Source: Todiramphus chloris collaris (taxonomy: Eukaryota > Chordata > Aves > Coraciiformes > Alcedinidae). Taken from it: a stretch of 64,000 nucleotides of DNA. The notes beneath the pieces were generated by a model. That model did not search any database, was not told the DNA's origin, and saw only the letters and a program-made list of their open reading frames with translations. The stretch is taken from positions 10,984,736-11,048,735 of the forward strand of contig JANVCC010000130.1 in NCBI GenBank assembly GCA_025345505.1. The letters are read 5' to 3'. Both the position numbers and the translations under genes were made by a program. Below are positions 10,301 through 22,800 of this stretch, in pieces (position 1 is the stretch's first letter; every line of letters starts with the position of its first letter).

Positions 10301-13300
10301 AGCAAAGTATGCTAGTGAGCTTTTCGCACCCATAAAAATGACCCTGATCCTGGTTTGCAACTCTCTTTGGCCTTTAGTATTGAAGAAGGTAAAGCATCGA
10401 CTGGTGGAGAACATGAGCTCAGGGACAGCAGATGCTCTGGGGTTAAGCAGAGCCATACTTTGCAATGGTAAGTATTGTCCAGGAGCACATTTTCTTACCT
10501 TTTTGTGCTTGTCTGCTTTTTATTGTTACTTGTATATTCTACAGTATTCCTTCATAATTTTTTTCTTCTACTCTGCCCCACTGCTGATTGCCTCTGCCCT
10601 TCACGAGTGATGTATCGTGTCATTAAAGTCATTTAAATGTTAGCTAAGGTCAAGCTTAGCCAATAGGTGATGACCCCACATTGTAAATTAAGTTTGCAGT
10701 TGTTTTAAAAGCTTCCCGTGTTGGATCAGGGGACAGGAATTAAAAGTTGAGGGAAATTTGAACCAAAGATATGAAACTAGTGGTTTTTGGGTTAGTCAAG
10801 TCTTAACCTTGTCCTGGATTTGACTGTTGTAATTCTGCGTTCTGATTCTTGTTTCCTTTTAGATGGACTAGTGAAGAGACTGGAGGAGCTGGAGAGGACT
10901 GCGGAGTTATACAAAGGTAAACTGCCTTGCATGAGACGTCAGATGGGAGGGAAGGATCCTTCTATTTTTTTTTCTATATTTCAGTGAAATGACTTAAATG
11001 TTTTTTCTGTCTTCCATTCCAGGCTTGACAGAGCACACCAAGAGTCTTCTCAGAGCTTTCTTTGAGCTATCCCAGACACACAGAGGTAAAGTCTGAGTGA
11101 AGGGAGCAGAAATCTTTGACCTCTAGTTTCAGGAGTTTTAGTCGGTGTGCTTACCTTACTCAAAGGAAACTTAAGTTCTGGGAAGGGCTGCCCTCCTGGC
11201 ATTAGTGGTCATGGTGCAAACACAGGCCCTGTCTTTCTGGTCTTTAGGGAACATGTAGCATCATTCCCCAGCTGCATGCAAGGTTACAGGAAGGAGTTGT
11301 ACTGGAGGCGAGGTTCTTCTCCATCTGTTTGTATTTGTTACCCTCATCCAGCATTTGGGGACGTTTTCTCTGTCATTGGTGTACGGGAGCCACAACCAGC
11401 TGCCAGTGAAGCCTTTGTGAAGTTTGCTGATGCTCATCGCAGCATTGAGAAGTTTGGGATTCACCTTCTGAAAACAATTAAGCCGGTAAAGAATTTAACC
11501 ATAGGAGTAAAGGGTCTGGAGAAGAGGGGAATCTAGAAAGAGTGGTTTTGAAAGTGTCATCTTAACGATCATTCATTGTGGGAAGAATTGTCTTTGTCTG
11601 ATTTCCTTCAGAGAATTTTTTTCGTAAAGAACCTAAGAGGTAATGTAGATACATTTGTCTTGTTCCTTGGGCTTTTGCACATAAGTATATTCCTCTCTTT
11701 TTCTTTTTGGGATGAGGGGGTGGTTTCATCAGTGTAGTCCCTAGAGCCATTTCCCTTCTATTGGTACCCATAATTAAAAGATGTCACTAAATTTTAAAAA
11801 GTTTAGATAAGCAGTCCAGGAACAACTTAAAGATTTCAATCAATATATTTGTGTGAGAGTCTCCGGGGGGGATCTATCCGCTTTTCTTAGCAAAGAGATT
11901 TGTATGTATGTTGATTTGGGCACCACTTTCAGTGCCACGTTGGACGGACAATGTTGGGTAGTGGGCCTCTGAATCCGGGAGAGTGGTTTCCAGGACTAAT
12001 TGAAAATGAAACAAGATGAGTTGAAAGAAGATGAATTCAGAGTAGAAGGGAGGCCTGCGTTTCTAGCACTGGAACCGCTTGCCAGTGACAGTAATGAATG
12101 CTCTAGCTGTGGCAATTCTGAGCCAAGATCAAACATTTTCTTTCAACTCTAGTTGATGCTCTAGTTCAAAAAAGAGTTAATTCAAGGCAGTCTTATGACT
12201 TGTGCTGGTTAAAAGGCTGCACTTGATGAAGTGTGGTTGTGCTTTTTGGTCTTACATTCAGTAACAGGATGTTTGCCTTGCAGATGCTTACTGACTTGAA
12301 TACGTATCTGAATAAAGCCATTCCTGACACAAGGCTGACTATCAAGAAATATCTGGATGTCAAATTTGAATATTTGGTAAGTTGTCTGCTTTTCTTTTTT
12401 TTTTTTTTTTTTAGTGCTGGTTGAAATTAAGTTTCATAAAATCATAGCCCGAGGGTCACACGTAGCCTATCCAAACACATGTCCATCCTTCCACAATCCA
12501 TGCAAGAATGCATTACTTTTTCCGCTTCTTTGTCTATTGCTGGATTACTCAGATTGAGACACTTGCTTTTGACCTAATAGTTTTCACTGGTAAGAAAGAT
12601 CTCCCGGAATCCAGGTGACTTCTTTTCTACATGACCAAATGAATTTCCTTATTTATTTGTAAAAAGTTCCTATGTAACTTAGACTCTCAAACTCCAGTCT
12701 AGTAGTTTTGGATAGTCTTTTTTTAGCCAAATTAAACATCTTTCAAATCGTATTTGCTTTCATTTAGACCATGCCTTTCTTTTTTCCCGTCCTTCATTCC
12801 ACTTAGCCCTTGTTTTCTACACACAAAAAGGGCAGGGTAGTTAAGTGCATCTGTTCCGTAACTGTAGGAATCTATTTCCTTTCACCAGATGAGAGAAGTA
12901 TTTGGAGCTGCAGCCCTAAGGCAAGTGAATATGGCAGCATCTCTTCCAACATCAATCCTCCCCACAGTTTATCTTCCCTCCCCCACCCCCTTCTTTATTT
13001 ATTCCCTCCTCATACTTTTCTGGTACTGTTTTTTCTCATAGATGAATGCAGGATTTTTCTCTTAGATTGTACTTATCTTTAGATAAGTATAATAGCAATA
13101 AAATACTGAAGTATTTGCTCCTGTAATATAAATAATAAGTGCCTTCTCTCTCCCCCACCATTTTGTCTCCCTGTCTTTCTCAAATTGATTTTCTTTCCAC
13201 CTGGGATGTTTAATACACTCTGATCTAGCTGTGATTTCCCCAGTATCCTTAACTGCATCATTGAAGGAAGGCTTAAAATGGTACAACCCTGTGTCTGTGA

Positions 13301-15569
13301 GTGATGGCAAAATTGCTTCTAATTCTTAGTATTTTCTTCTTGTTTTGTTGTTTGTTTTTTTTTTTTCTTTTAATTTTCAATCCTACAAAGTCTTACTGCC
13401 TGAAAGTCAAAGAGATGGATGATGAAGAGTACAGCTGCATTGTGAGTACCAGTACTGTGGCAATTACAACTGCATACTCTTTCTGCAGCTTCCCTGTGCA
13501 GAAGCGGTTCTGTGCCTGTGTGCACCCAAACTGGTGGATACATCCTAAAAATTAAACACATTTGTTCTTATCATATGAAAAATCGGAGATCTTTAAATGC
13601 TACATAGGAGACACTTCCAGTAAGTGTCACAAATCACTGGTGCTGTGGAGTAGCAGAGGGACCAGACATCTCCTCTGCAGTTTGTTTGCTCGGTGGCTGC
13701 CTGTCTCAGTATTTAAGTAATATTAGCTTGTGTAAGGAGGATTAAGGTGTTATCTTCACAGATTCCATTTGTGTGTAGTGTACAGCTTATCATTAATTCT
13801 GGACTGGTTTCTGAGAAATGGAGGCTTAGCTTCTTTAGCAAAGCACATGTGAAAGCTGCGTATATAGTTGAGGAAAATTGATTAAAGGATCTCTCTTAAC
13901 AGTAGAGGATTTTGGTAAAAGGAAGTTAATTTTAAATCAGAAGACTTAAAAAATAAAACCCTGGCAACTTTCTCCAGTAACAGTTTGCTGTTCAGAGTTT
14001 TACAACTAATCCTTAACTGCTCTGTTTAAGATAGCTAAAGGTGTCCCCTGAATGCCTAGTTTCCCTGCATAAAAATAAGGTCTTGCTTTATCCGAAGTAC
14101 TGACTTCACAGCAGGGATTTGAATTTTTGGAATGCCAAACTTCCAGTGCCAGGAAGGAATAAACTTTTCTAATGCAATGTTTAATTAAATCTTTCCTGCT
14201 AAATAGGAAGGAAAGAATCCCAGTGTTGCCCAGCAGAGTAACATCTTTGGGTTTTGGTGCATGCAGCATGCACTGCCACGCCACAGCCCGTAACCCAGAT
14301 TTTTATATACATTATGTTTACAGGTGCAAGAGGAGGATGCTGGTTTGCTGACAGACCTCACCCCTTGCTCTCAAAACTATTTTGCAGGACAGTGTCCTGC
14401 AAAAGGTCCATCCCTACTGCTTTCCAGTGTTGTGTCTGGATGGTTGTGGGTACCACAGAGTTCCCTGTGTAGACATATAGTATGTCACACAGTCAGTGTA
14501 GGGTGAAGCTTGCAGAGAGGGGCAGAATTTTCCATGTGATTGATATAAATTAATATATCTCTCAGACCTGAGACTTTTTTTGTTCATAGTGCCTGTCTTA
14601 ATAGTTCAGATTAGAAGCCGTTCCACTTCTTTGTGCTTGGTAGAAAGGTGCCTATTCTTTTGTCTTTGCTTAGTAGCAATGCTTTTCTTGACCATGTTTA
14701 GCATGTGTTTGGCCTTCAAAATGACCCCATTGACTGCCAGTTGTTGATGTATCTCAGCCTTCCTCATGTTTCATGCTCCCCGACTGCGGCTCTGGTGAGC
14801 CTGAGAGGGCTGTAATAACCCAAGGTCGTTGTCAGTCCACATCAGTAGGCAGGCTGTGTGCTCGAGCACCGCTGCGAGAGTCCCTAAGACTGCGCTGTGT
14901 TCCTGGCAGGCTCTGGGTGAGCCCCTCTACCGGGTCAGCACTGGGAACTATGAATACCGCCTTATCCTGCGTTGCCGGCAGGAGGCTCGCACGCGCTTTG
15001 CCAAGATGAGGAAGGACGTGCTGGAGAAAATAGAGCTCCTGGACCAGAAACACGGTGAGTACCACTGCTGTATCCAGCACCTGAAGGGGTGAGGCAGATG
15101 TGCCTTTAGCCTTCATGCGTCTCCTTTGTCTCAGCTGAGAAGTCTTTGCTGAAGAACCCTTCTGTGGCTGTGCTTGAGACATCCACCCTCAGAGGCCAGA
15201 AAGGATTAATGCATAGGAGACTGTATCTAATGCTGGCAAGGGAGGCTTGATCGCAGCCTTCCTTCACACTCTCTTTGGGAAGGGAGTTTTCACCTGATTT
15301 GTTCCCAACTTGTCTCCACTACAGTGCAAGATATCGTGTTCCAGCTCCAGCGTTTTGTCTCCACCATGTCCAAGTACTACGACGACTGCTATGCTGTGCT
15401 CCGAGATGCAGATGTCTTTCCCATTGAGGTGGACCTTGCTCGCACTACCCTTAACTATGGGCAGAAGGACACGTACGTGGATGGGGCAGAAGAAGAAGAA
15501 GGAGGCATAGAAAGAGAGGGTAGCAGGAAGGAGGTTGCAGATGGTGAAAAGCTCATTGATGATGCCTGA
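7396..15569 (+). CDS. PICK1: PICK1: PDZ and BAR domain scaffold, 407 aa, 12 coding exons
   Basis: Coding exons: 7396-7436, 8213-8324, 8754-8882, 9006-9072, 10378-10467, 10863-10916, 11023-11085, 11352-11485, 12284-12376, 13391-13441, 14910-15054, 15325-15569. All junctions are GT-AG, phases agree, and the total of 1224 nt closes at TGA. The start MFADLDYDIEEDK matches mammalian PICK1. The PDZ domain (about residues 20-105) has the LIGISIGGG carboxylate loop, Lys27-Asp28 and the Cys44-Pro-Cys46 motif. A basic amphipathic stretch (VLKKVKHRLVENM, about 116-130) precedes the crescent-forming BAR domain (about 145-357). The tail is acidic. PICK1 dimers bind C-terminal peptides of AMPA receptor GluA2, PKC-alpha and transporters, and sort them on curved membranes of endosomes, Golgi and secretory granules. 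Human PICK1 has 415 residues; this tail is shorter and diverged, lacking the terminal cysteine. The introns hold T-rich tracts and little else. Confidence 0.97.
10050..10180 (+). repeat. Possible ancient CR1/L3-like LINE remnant
   Basis: Within a PICK1 intron, a stretch reading ttggaataatcttccaaaag and then aagtgctggag resembles the 3' region shared by old amniote CR1/L3 elements. It is highly diverged and tentative. Confidence 0.3.
12389..12412 (+). repeat. Poly(T) tract in a PICK1 intron
   Basis: A near-pure T run lies just downstream of the donor at 12376/12377. Similar shorter T runs occur near 9601 (A run) and 13357. These are simple low-complexity tracts. Confidence 0.8.
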
Positions 15570-17260
15570 GTAAGCCAGCATGACCAGAGGAAAGACTTTA
15601 CAGACTGTTATAAAAACATGTATTCCATGTGGCAATTCATCCTCTGTGACTTCTGTGTGTGTGCAGCCTGGGATTCCTCCTTTGCTTTGGATGAGGGTGG
15701 CTGGTTGGACTGGGACCAACTTTGCTTTCCTCTCTCTTCTCTTGCTTGTTTGCCTGGATATTCCTTTTTCCCCCCAGAGACTTCTGCTGCCTAACTTGGG
15801 TACTGGGGTGCGGGGAAGAAGATTCCCCCACCACACCACCACATGACTGTGCAGACAGGACACTGCTGAGCACGTGGGGTGCAGCACTCCTCTCTGTCAG
15901 ATGGAAACCAGTTAAACACCTAGAAATGGTTTTGAATGTTGAGAACAGCCCCTTCTGTCCTCATCTTGTACTATGGGAAAGTGTTAGCACCAGCATTATT
16001 TTCTTCTTACCACTGCACATGTGTCTTCAAGCTTCCCATTGTCTGGCCTGTTTTAGGCTTCCTCTATCTCTTCCATCTGTCCCCATGGGCTGCAGGACCG
16101 GTTTTTGTAGGATGATCACTCCCAGCTCTCTGTGCCACTGTTTTTAAGAATTAGAAGCCTGGAACCAGTGGTGGTACATGTGATCTGATCACTGCCCTCA
16201 ACCAAGGGGCTGGGGGAAGCCCTCAGAGCAGGGGCTGGTGTGCTGGGCTGCTGCAACCCTGCTGCAAAGTTGTAGAAGTCTCTTCCCCTGGCTCCATCCT
16301 CCTTATAGTCCCTGAGCACCCTGATGCCACCCTGATGCACAGGTGGCATCATGTGTACAATCCATAGCTACACCCCAGGGCTAGAATCCTGCAGGATGTG
16401 GCTCTGCCCTTCCCTGCAGGAAGGAGGGAACTGGCTTAGGGAAGGAGTCATCCTCCTCGGCGGAGATGCTGAGGTGAACATGCTTCTCTGAAGCAGGTGG
16501 GTTTCTGCAGATAGCAGCAAAGCTGCATGTTTCCTCTCCATAGTTCGCTCTTACAGCTCCTTGCATTGGACAATAACCAAACGTGCTTTTTGATGATGTG
16601 CAGCCAGTTCTGCACACTCTTTCCTTGTGCAGGTGCCAGGAGGAGCCACCTTAGAACCACAAAGGAGATGTCCCATCCTTAAACTAAAGAGGAGAGATAG
16701 GAAGCCTTGTAGAGAGATGAAGACGTAGCCTATGGGCAGAGGCTTTGAGATTTTTCTGTAGTGCAAAGCATGACTAGTGTATTGCCCCTGCCTCCCCCTG
16801 CTCTTCTCCCTGCACAGCCATTTTGTGCTGCCTCTGGGCCAGCCAGAAGCTGTAGATAATGTCCCATTGCCCAGCACAAGGGAAGTGGGGAAAGGAAAAC
16901 CAAAGTAAGTGAGGCTGCTTTTTTCCTCCTCCCTGCATCACTGCCAGCTGATCCCAGATGCAGATGGCACTTTCTCTTTTAGGTGTCAGCAGAGCTGCCA
17001 GTAGTGGTGTGCTGCTCAAGGGCAAGGCGTTTAACTTCTCTGTCATTACATTCCAGTGGTAATGAGAGAAGTTATTTAAGGGCATTAATTTATGATCAAG
17101 ATGTTTGGGGTTTGGTTTCTTTCTTTGATTTGTTTTTGGAGTTTTGTCATCTCTGTGGGTGCCTGGAAGAAAGCCACCTGTGGTCAAGCTGCTCGAAGAT
17201 TTAAACGGATTCTGATGTACAGACTGTTGTCTCTAATAAAGAAAAATGTGTCATTTTCCT
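15570..17260 (+). other. PICK1: PICK1 3'UTR
   Basis: About 1.7 kb of non-coding sequence follows the TGA and ends shortly after AATAAA at 17235-17240, the only canonical plus-strand signal noted in the region. No alternative gene is supported here. Confidence 0.7.
17235..17240 (+). other. PICK1 poly(A) signal
   Basis: AATAAA in the context ctctaataaagaaaaatg, followed within 40 bases by T- and GT-rich sequence, as expected for a cleavage site. Confidence 0.7.
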
Positions 17261-18179
17261 TCCTGTCCTTCATGGGTTTTCTTTAGAGATTTGTTTGCTC
17301 ATCCTCTATTGGTTCTAATCTTAAAATACAATGATGGGAGGATGGGTATCATGTGCTGGACAGTTTTGGGGTTTGTTTTTTTTTTCTTGCTCATACTCAT
17401 CTGTTTGCCAAGATGCAGTGGTCACTACAGCACAGGCTTCCAGAGGAGGTGACTTGTAACTGCTCTAGCAAGGCCAGTTCTCCATGTAATACCAGCTGCT
17501 TCTGCATGGTGGCTTCCCAGGGGAGCACCAGCCTTGTAAAGCCACCTGTTGCCTTCGTCCTGCTGCGTGGCATCCTTGCACCCCTACAGGGCCACCTTCT
17601 CCACACAGCTCAGCTGTTGCATCACAAGCTTGAACTGATGCCTAAGTCCCTGATCCTCTTTCAGAGCTGCGTGTTGTGCCAAAGTACGGAGCGGTTAAGA
17701 GGGGCAGAGAAAATGCCCCAGAGGGGCCTGCCCCAAAGCCAACAAGGCAGGCAGTGTAGCCAGGGTTTTTTGCAGCCTGACTGGTGGAGGGGAAGGAAGA
17801 GTTCCGGGTGTCTCACAGAACTGCCTGTAACGAGATCTACCTTGAGGGGTTTTGTGAAAAGATTTAGGATTGGGAGGCTTAGTGGGAAATGTTTATTGAC
17901 CTGTCTCGTGCTGACAAGGGCAGTTGTTCCCACACTTGTGGACATTGGAGCTCTGGGGAGTTGTGGGCTGCTTCTTGGAGGGGGGGTTGGTGAATTAGGG
18001 AAACCTGACCTGTGAGAGACAAGCTTGGGGCTGCTGGGGAAAGAGATATGGAGCAACTTGACTGAGCAGAGCAAAACCGGTGATCATACCTTGTGGGAGG
18101 GGAGAACAAGTTTATGGAGCGGTGAAGAATGCCCACAGGGCTCCATCAGCCTTGCTGCTGCTTCTTATTGTCCCAGAGC

Positions 18180-19575
18180 TTTGCGGCTGGGATTTATTGT
18201 GGTCTTTAGTCTGATTTAGGATGTTTTAAGGGGTTTTGAATAGAGAAAAGCCCAAAGTCACCGCTGTGACTGACTCACAAGCAAAGCTAACAGCACTGTT
18301 ATTAGCCATAGTGGGACAGGGCACAACCCCACATGCTTTACCTTTTCCCCTCCAATCTCCAGTTCTTCTGTTTCTTCTTAAACTGTTGTTCTTCAGCAGC
18401 TTTATTTTGCTCATCCTTTACTGCTCTTTGGTTGGGAGCAGCTAGAATGAAACCCTTTCCTTCACATCCCCACTCCCCCACTGGGTTTACATGTCTTTAC
18501 AGGTCCTGCAGGCTTCATCCATTACCCAATAATTTGTCCAGTCTGGAACAAAACACCTATTTTGATGATCTTATGAGATGACTTCCCTGTGGCCCTCTGC
18601 TTAAATTTTGAGCCCTTGCTATAGTCACAGGTTCCCCCAGGGCCCCTGAGGTGAAGCAATTCAGGAAACCGGAAGAAAGGGCTTTGGCCAGGGGTGTTTA
18701 TAAAAAATCCAGTCCTAAAGCAGATTAGGAGCGGTTTAAGCATGCCAGGGAAGGTTGACCTCTCTGAATCTAGAAATCCACCACTGCTCTGGGGGTGAGG
18801 GGGTCATGCCTGTCTTACCACGTGCTCTGGCACCCTCGCTAGTGGCACCCAGGGGCCATGGCTTGTCCTTCTGCCTTTACCTTTTGATTCCTTTACATAA
18901 GGGGTTTTTCACTGTTTAAAAGGAAAACACACACATCTGGTGACATTCCTGCTGAGTGGATAGTCTTTTGGGACATGGTTATTTACCTGCCCTGAAACCC
19001 CTGCCCCCCACAGGGGTCAAGATGTTCCCTTCACAGGTCAACAGGACTCACTTCACCCTATTTAAAGCTGGCTCGCTGCTGTTGCTGTTGGTGAGGCTCT
19101 GCTCATGGCTACTCACCTAATTGCTTTAGTCTGTCTTCCTGCACCTCAGCAGTGACTGCTAACCCAGCATTTCCCTACTTGGAAAAGCAGCATGATGTCA
19201 CTACCCTGGCTTTACCCACCCACAAAAGGTGCTCCAGACAGAGGTGGTTGGAGGCAGTGTCCCACTGGCAGTGCCCAAGGGAGGTATTGAAGTGAACACA
19301 GTGTCTACTGCCATGATGGCTGAGCTAGAGGTGGCCCAGATGATAGCTATGAGTTACACCCTCTCCTAAACCTACTGCCAGCTAGCCTGGTGCTATCCCG
19401 ACCCTGGAAGAGGGGCGGAGGAAACACACCGGACCAGAGTGTACCAGATCTGATTACAAAGAGTCTCTAATTGTTTGTGGTCTGTATTGTGACAATGCAG
19501 AAGGAAAAGGAGAGTCCTTGGCAGCTTCTTCAAAAGACCTTCTCCAGGGCTGGTTTGGAAGTGAGGAAAGAAGAT

Positions 19576-19610
<35 letters not shown>

Positions 19611-19840
19611 CTTTGTGGTGTTTGGACTGCTCTGAGGCCGTGTTGTACCAGCACGGGTGCAGACATATCACTGGGTAGGTATGGGGACATAGGTACATAA
19701 GCTATTCTTATACTTCTCCCTCTTACTTCTTACATCTGCTTCTGTCTCAACTTTCTCCACCCTGTATCCCACCTACCCTCCCATGCTGATGTGCATGCAA
19801 ACAAGGCCAGTTTTATATGTCCCCTGTTCCTCTGCCATGG
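18180..19840 (-). other. SLC16A8: SLC16A8 3'UTR (extent approximate)
   Basis: Non-coding sequence downstream of the SLC16A8 stop. Candidate minus-strand AATAAA signals lie at 18193-18198 and about 17891-17896; the first gives a 3'UTR of roughly 1.65 kb. A 32-base T run (19579-19610, A run on the transcript strand) falls inside. The gap to the PICK1 3' end (17260-18180) shows no gene. Confidence 0.4.
19579..19610. repeat. 32-base T homopolymer (A run on the minus strand)
   Basis: An uninterrupted T32 lies in the SLC16A8 3'UTR. I see no recognisable element attached to it, so I treat it as a simple repeat; its exact length may be unreliable in an assembly. Confidence 0.9.
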
Positions 19841-22800
19841 CTAAAACCTGTCCCTCTCCACCGTCTGGTCAGCATTGCAGCCATCTCTTGCCAACACCTC
19901 CCCATCCCTCTCAGGACACTCGCCTCCCTCCCCGCTCTGCTCCTCTGCCACATGATTTGCCTCCTCGCCGGCCGCCACTACGGTGTTGTCAGTGCTATGG
20001 GCTGGCTGGTGGTTGTCGCTGCTGTGCTCCTCGGCTTCTTGCACATCGGACTCTGCTTCCTCAGTGTCGCTCCCGCCACCTGCAGAGGGGTTCTTCTCTG
20101 GGGGAGCTTCCTTCTTCTTCCCTCGATTCAGGCAGCAGTAGGTGGCCATGGCCAAGAAGAGAGCAGAGAGCACTACCTCTGAGCCCGCCAGGTAGAAGAT
20201 CACCTCGTAGTTCTTGAGAGCATCGACCAAGCGGCCTGATGGTTGGAGAAGAAATGAGACAGTTGGCCTCAGCCCACACACTCCTGCATGGACAGCCCAG
20301 CACAGGTCAGCAGTACCTGCTGAGGACCCATTTCTCAAGGGAAGAGCAAGATGCCTGAATATCTAAAAATCACCTTGGGCAAGAGCTACACTGTACCACC
20401 AAGGAAAGTACTGTAAGAGCACAGGGCTGGTGGTTTTCCTTGCTTGGACAAGGTTAAATAATAGTGACACACTGGTGTTATGGTCTTGCATCATGGTATG
20501 TCCTTTTCTTCTTGCCAAGGTGAGACCAGCCTCTGAGGACTTGGCTTGTCTGGTCTCAGAAAAGAAACGAAATGTGAGCGTTGTTGCTATTTCTTAAGCT
20601 ATCATGTCAGGAAACCACTCAGAGGAGAAGAAGAAACATCTTCTTGGCAGAGAGACCCCTTTGGTTGACCCACACCTGATGATTTCTTTGCCAAGGAGAT
20701 GTTTGCAATATATGTTCTAGATGGAAGGAGGGTTCCCAGTCCTTGGTGTTGGGCAGCCACCTTGCTGCAGTTAGGATGAAGCCATGGTCACTGGAGTCTT
20801 TATCGTGGTCCCGCATGCTCCTGACTGTTCATGTGACCCCCCCCCCCACCCCAGAACCTTCTGTGCTATAGTGCATGGCCTGCAACTCACCCCAGGACAC
20901 ACTGAGGAGCAGTCATGGAAGGCACAGGGCAAATTCCTCAGTGTCAGGTGAACATATTCCTGTTCACTCAAGCCAGACAAGCGAGTGAGGAGACTGTGTG
21001 TGTGTGTGTGCGTGCGTGCGTGTGTGTGTATGCTGCTTATCCTGTGCCAAACCCCCGCAGCTCCATAGAGCAGGAAGCAGCTCAGGAGGATTACACCAAA
21101 CAAAGCCACTTTGTTCAGTCCGCTTCTTCCAGCCAAGCACTGCTCCCCCAAGTCCAAGCTGTGGGGTTTGCTGGCACACTCAACCTTCCCATACCAGGAC
21201 GGTCCTGCTGCAGCAGGTCCCCCCAGGCAGGTGGGAACCATGACTTGGGTCCCCACAACACTGATCTTTGGTGACCCTCCACCATCTGCATCCCATTGTG
21301 CATGCACACAGTACCAAGTCAGAGCTGAACTGAGGCAGGAGGGCTAAGGCATGTCCCCCCTCATCATCCACTGGTGTTAAACCCCGCTTTCCTTCCATGA
21401 TGTCTCTGCAGCTTCCTCCAACACATATTTCTTGACCTTCCCTGGCCCAGGACTGCTGACTGTCCCACAGCTTGTAAGATGGGACATGAGTTATCATTAG
21501 CATCAAAAGAGTCTTCTCTTGGCCACCAATTTTCACCGGAGAGCTGGGTGGAGTTTTGCTCATAACTGGTGGTATGTGCTGGGGAAAGGATCATTCACAC
21601 AGAGGTCTTCACATGTTGCAGCTGAAGGAAGAGAGCTCAGTAAACAACGGAGTGGTCCCTGCCCAGGGATTTGCCCACAGTTTGTCCCTGACGCTTCCTC
21701 ACAAATTGCACCTGCAGGGAACAGGGCTTCATTTGCATGGAATAAGCCTTCTCAAGATTTGGCTTTCTTAGACCTGATTAGACACTTAACAGCAATGTAC
21801 ACCAGCCTCCTGTGTGAAGGATCTCTCATTCAGCGCTTTGTTTATGAGCTGTTTGTGGGGCGTGGACCTTAGCAGGGACTGTGGCCTAGACTAGACTGGT
21901 TGAGAAGCTGTGAGTGTCTTAATCCACTTAAAAAAAAAAGTAACAGCAAATGCTTCAGGTGGCTGTACAAACTGTTTTAACTTGATTGTCTCCAAAACAC
22001 CTGAGCCTTGGGTCTGGGGCCAACACAAACTGAGATCATTATTCACAGTACCAATCAAAAGGCCATGAACATCAAGGAGAACTTGAAAGATTGTCTCCAT
22101 GTCCTACCGAAAACTCTCAAAGGTTTGCCTGCAGCATGTGCCTGACCCTACCCACAACAACACTTATGCAACATTCCCAGTGATGGCAGAGACCTGGATC
22201 CCAGCCTGAAACAGAGGACTGATCAGGACTGACAGCCACTGGAAGTCATGCCATTCTGGAAGGCTCTGTATACCTGCCATCGCTCAGGTCTCTGAGCAAT
22301 GCAGAGAGAGGAAAATCACTTGTCATCTTCTGCCCCTGCTCATATTCGGTGTTGCAGTGCATGGAGTGAGACAGGGAGCTCTCTTCAGATCTCAGCTTCC
22401 AGAGGTTATCTGATGTTGAGAAATAGGGTCTTTCTTTAAGTACCATGCCCAATACCTACAATACCATGGAACGGCAGACAAAAGAATCACCTGTGTTGTG
22501 CAGCAAGAGACCTACCTGCAGAGGGTGGACCGATGAGCACAGCGAAAGCCTCAATAAGAAGGACCAGCCCGATGGCGCTGGAGAACTTCTGGGAGCCAAC
22601 AATAGCCATCAGCACCTCAAACTGCAGTGCTCCTACCATGCCATAAGAGATGCCAAAAAAGACGCAGAAGATGACCAGCCCCGTGTAATTACTAGCCCTG
22701 GCACTGCAGATGTCTGTCAAGCCATTGAAGAGCATAGAGAAGCTGAACAAGTAAGCCACGTGAGGACGGACCCACTTCAACCCTGCCACCATGCCACAGG

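Noticed and set aside
17353-18015. 220-codon plus-strand open frame between PICK1 and SLC16A8
   Set aside because: Its composition is Leu/Ser/Cys-rich with no recognisable domain. It starts in a T-rich stretch right after the PICK1 poly(A) signal, and an antisense frame overlaps it. It is most likely a chance frame in moderately GC-rich DNA.
19579-19700. Retrocopy or SINE suggested by the A32 tail on the minus strand
   Set aside because: The sequence next to the homopolymer matches nothing I recognise, and I could find no target-site duplication; a simple repeat is the safer call.
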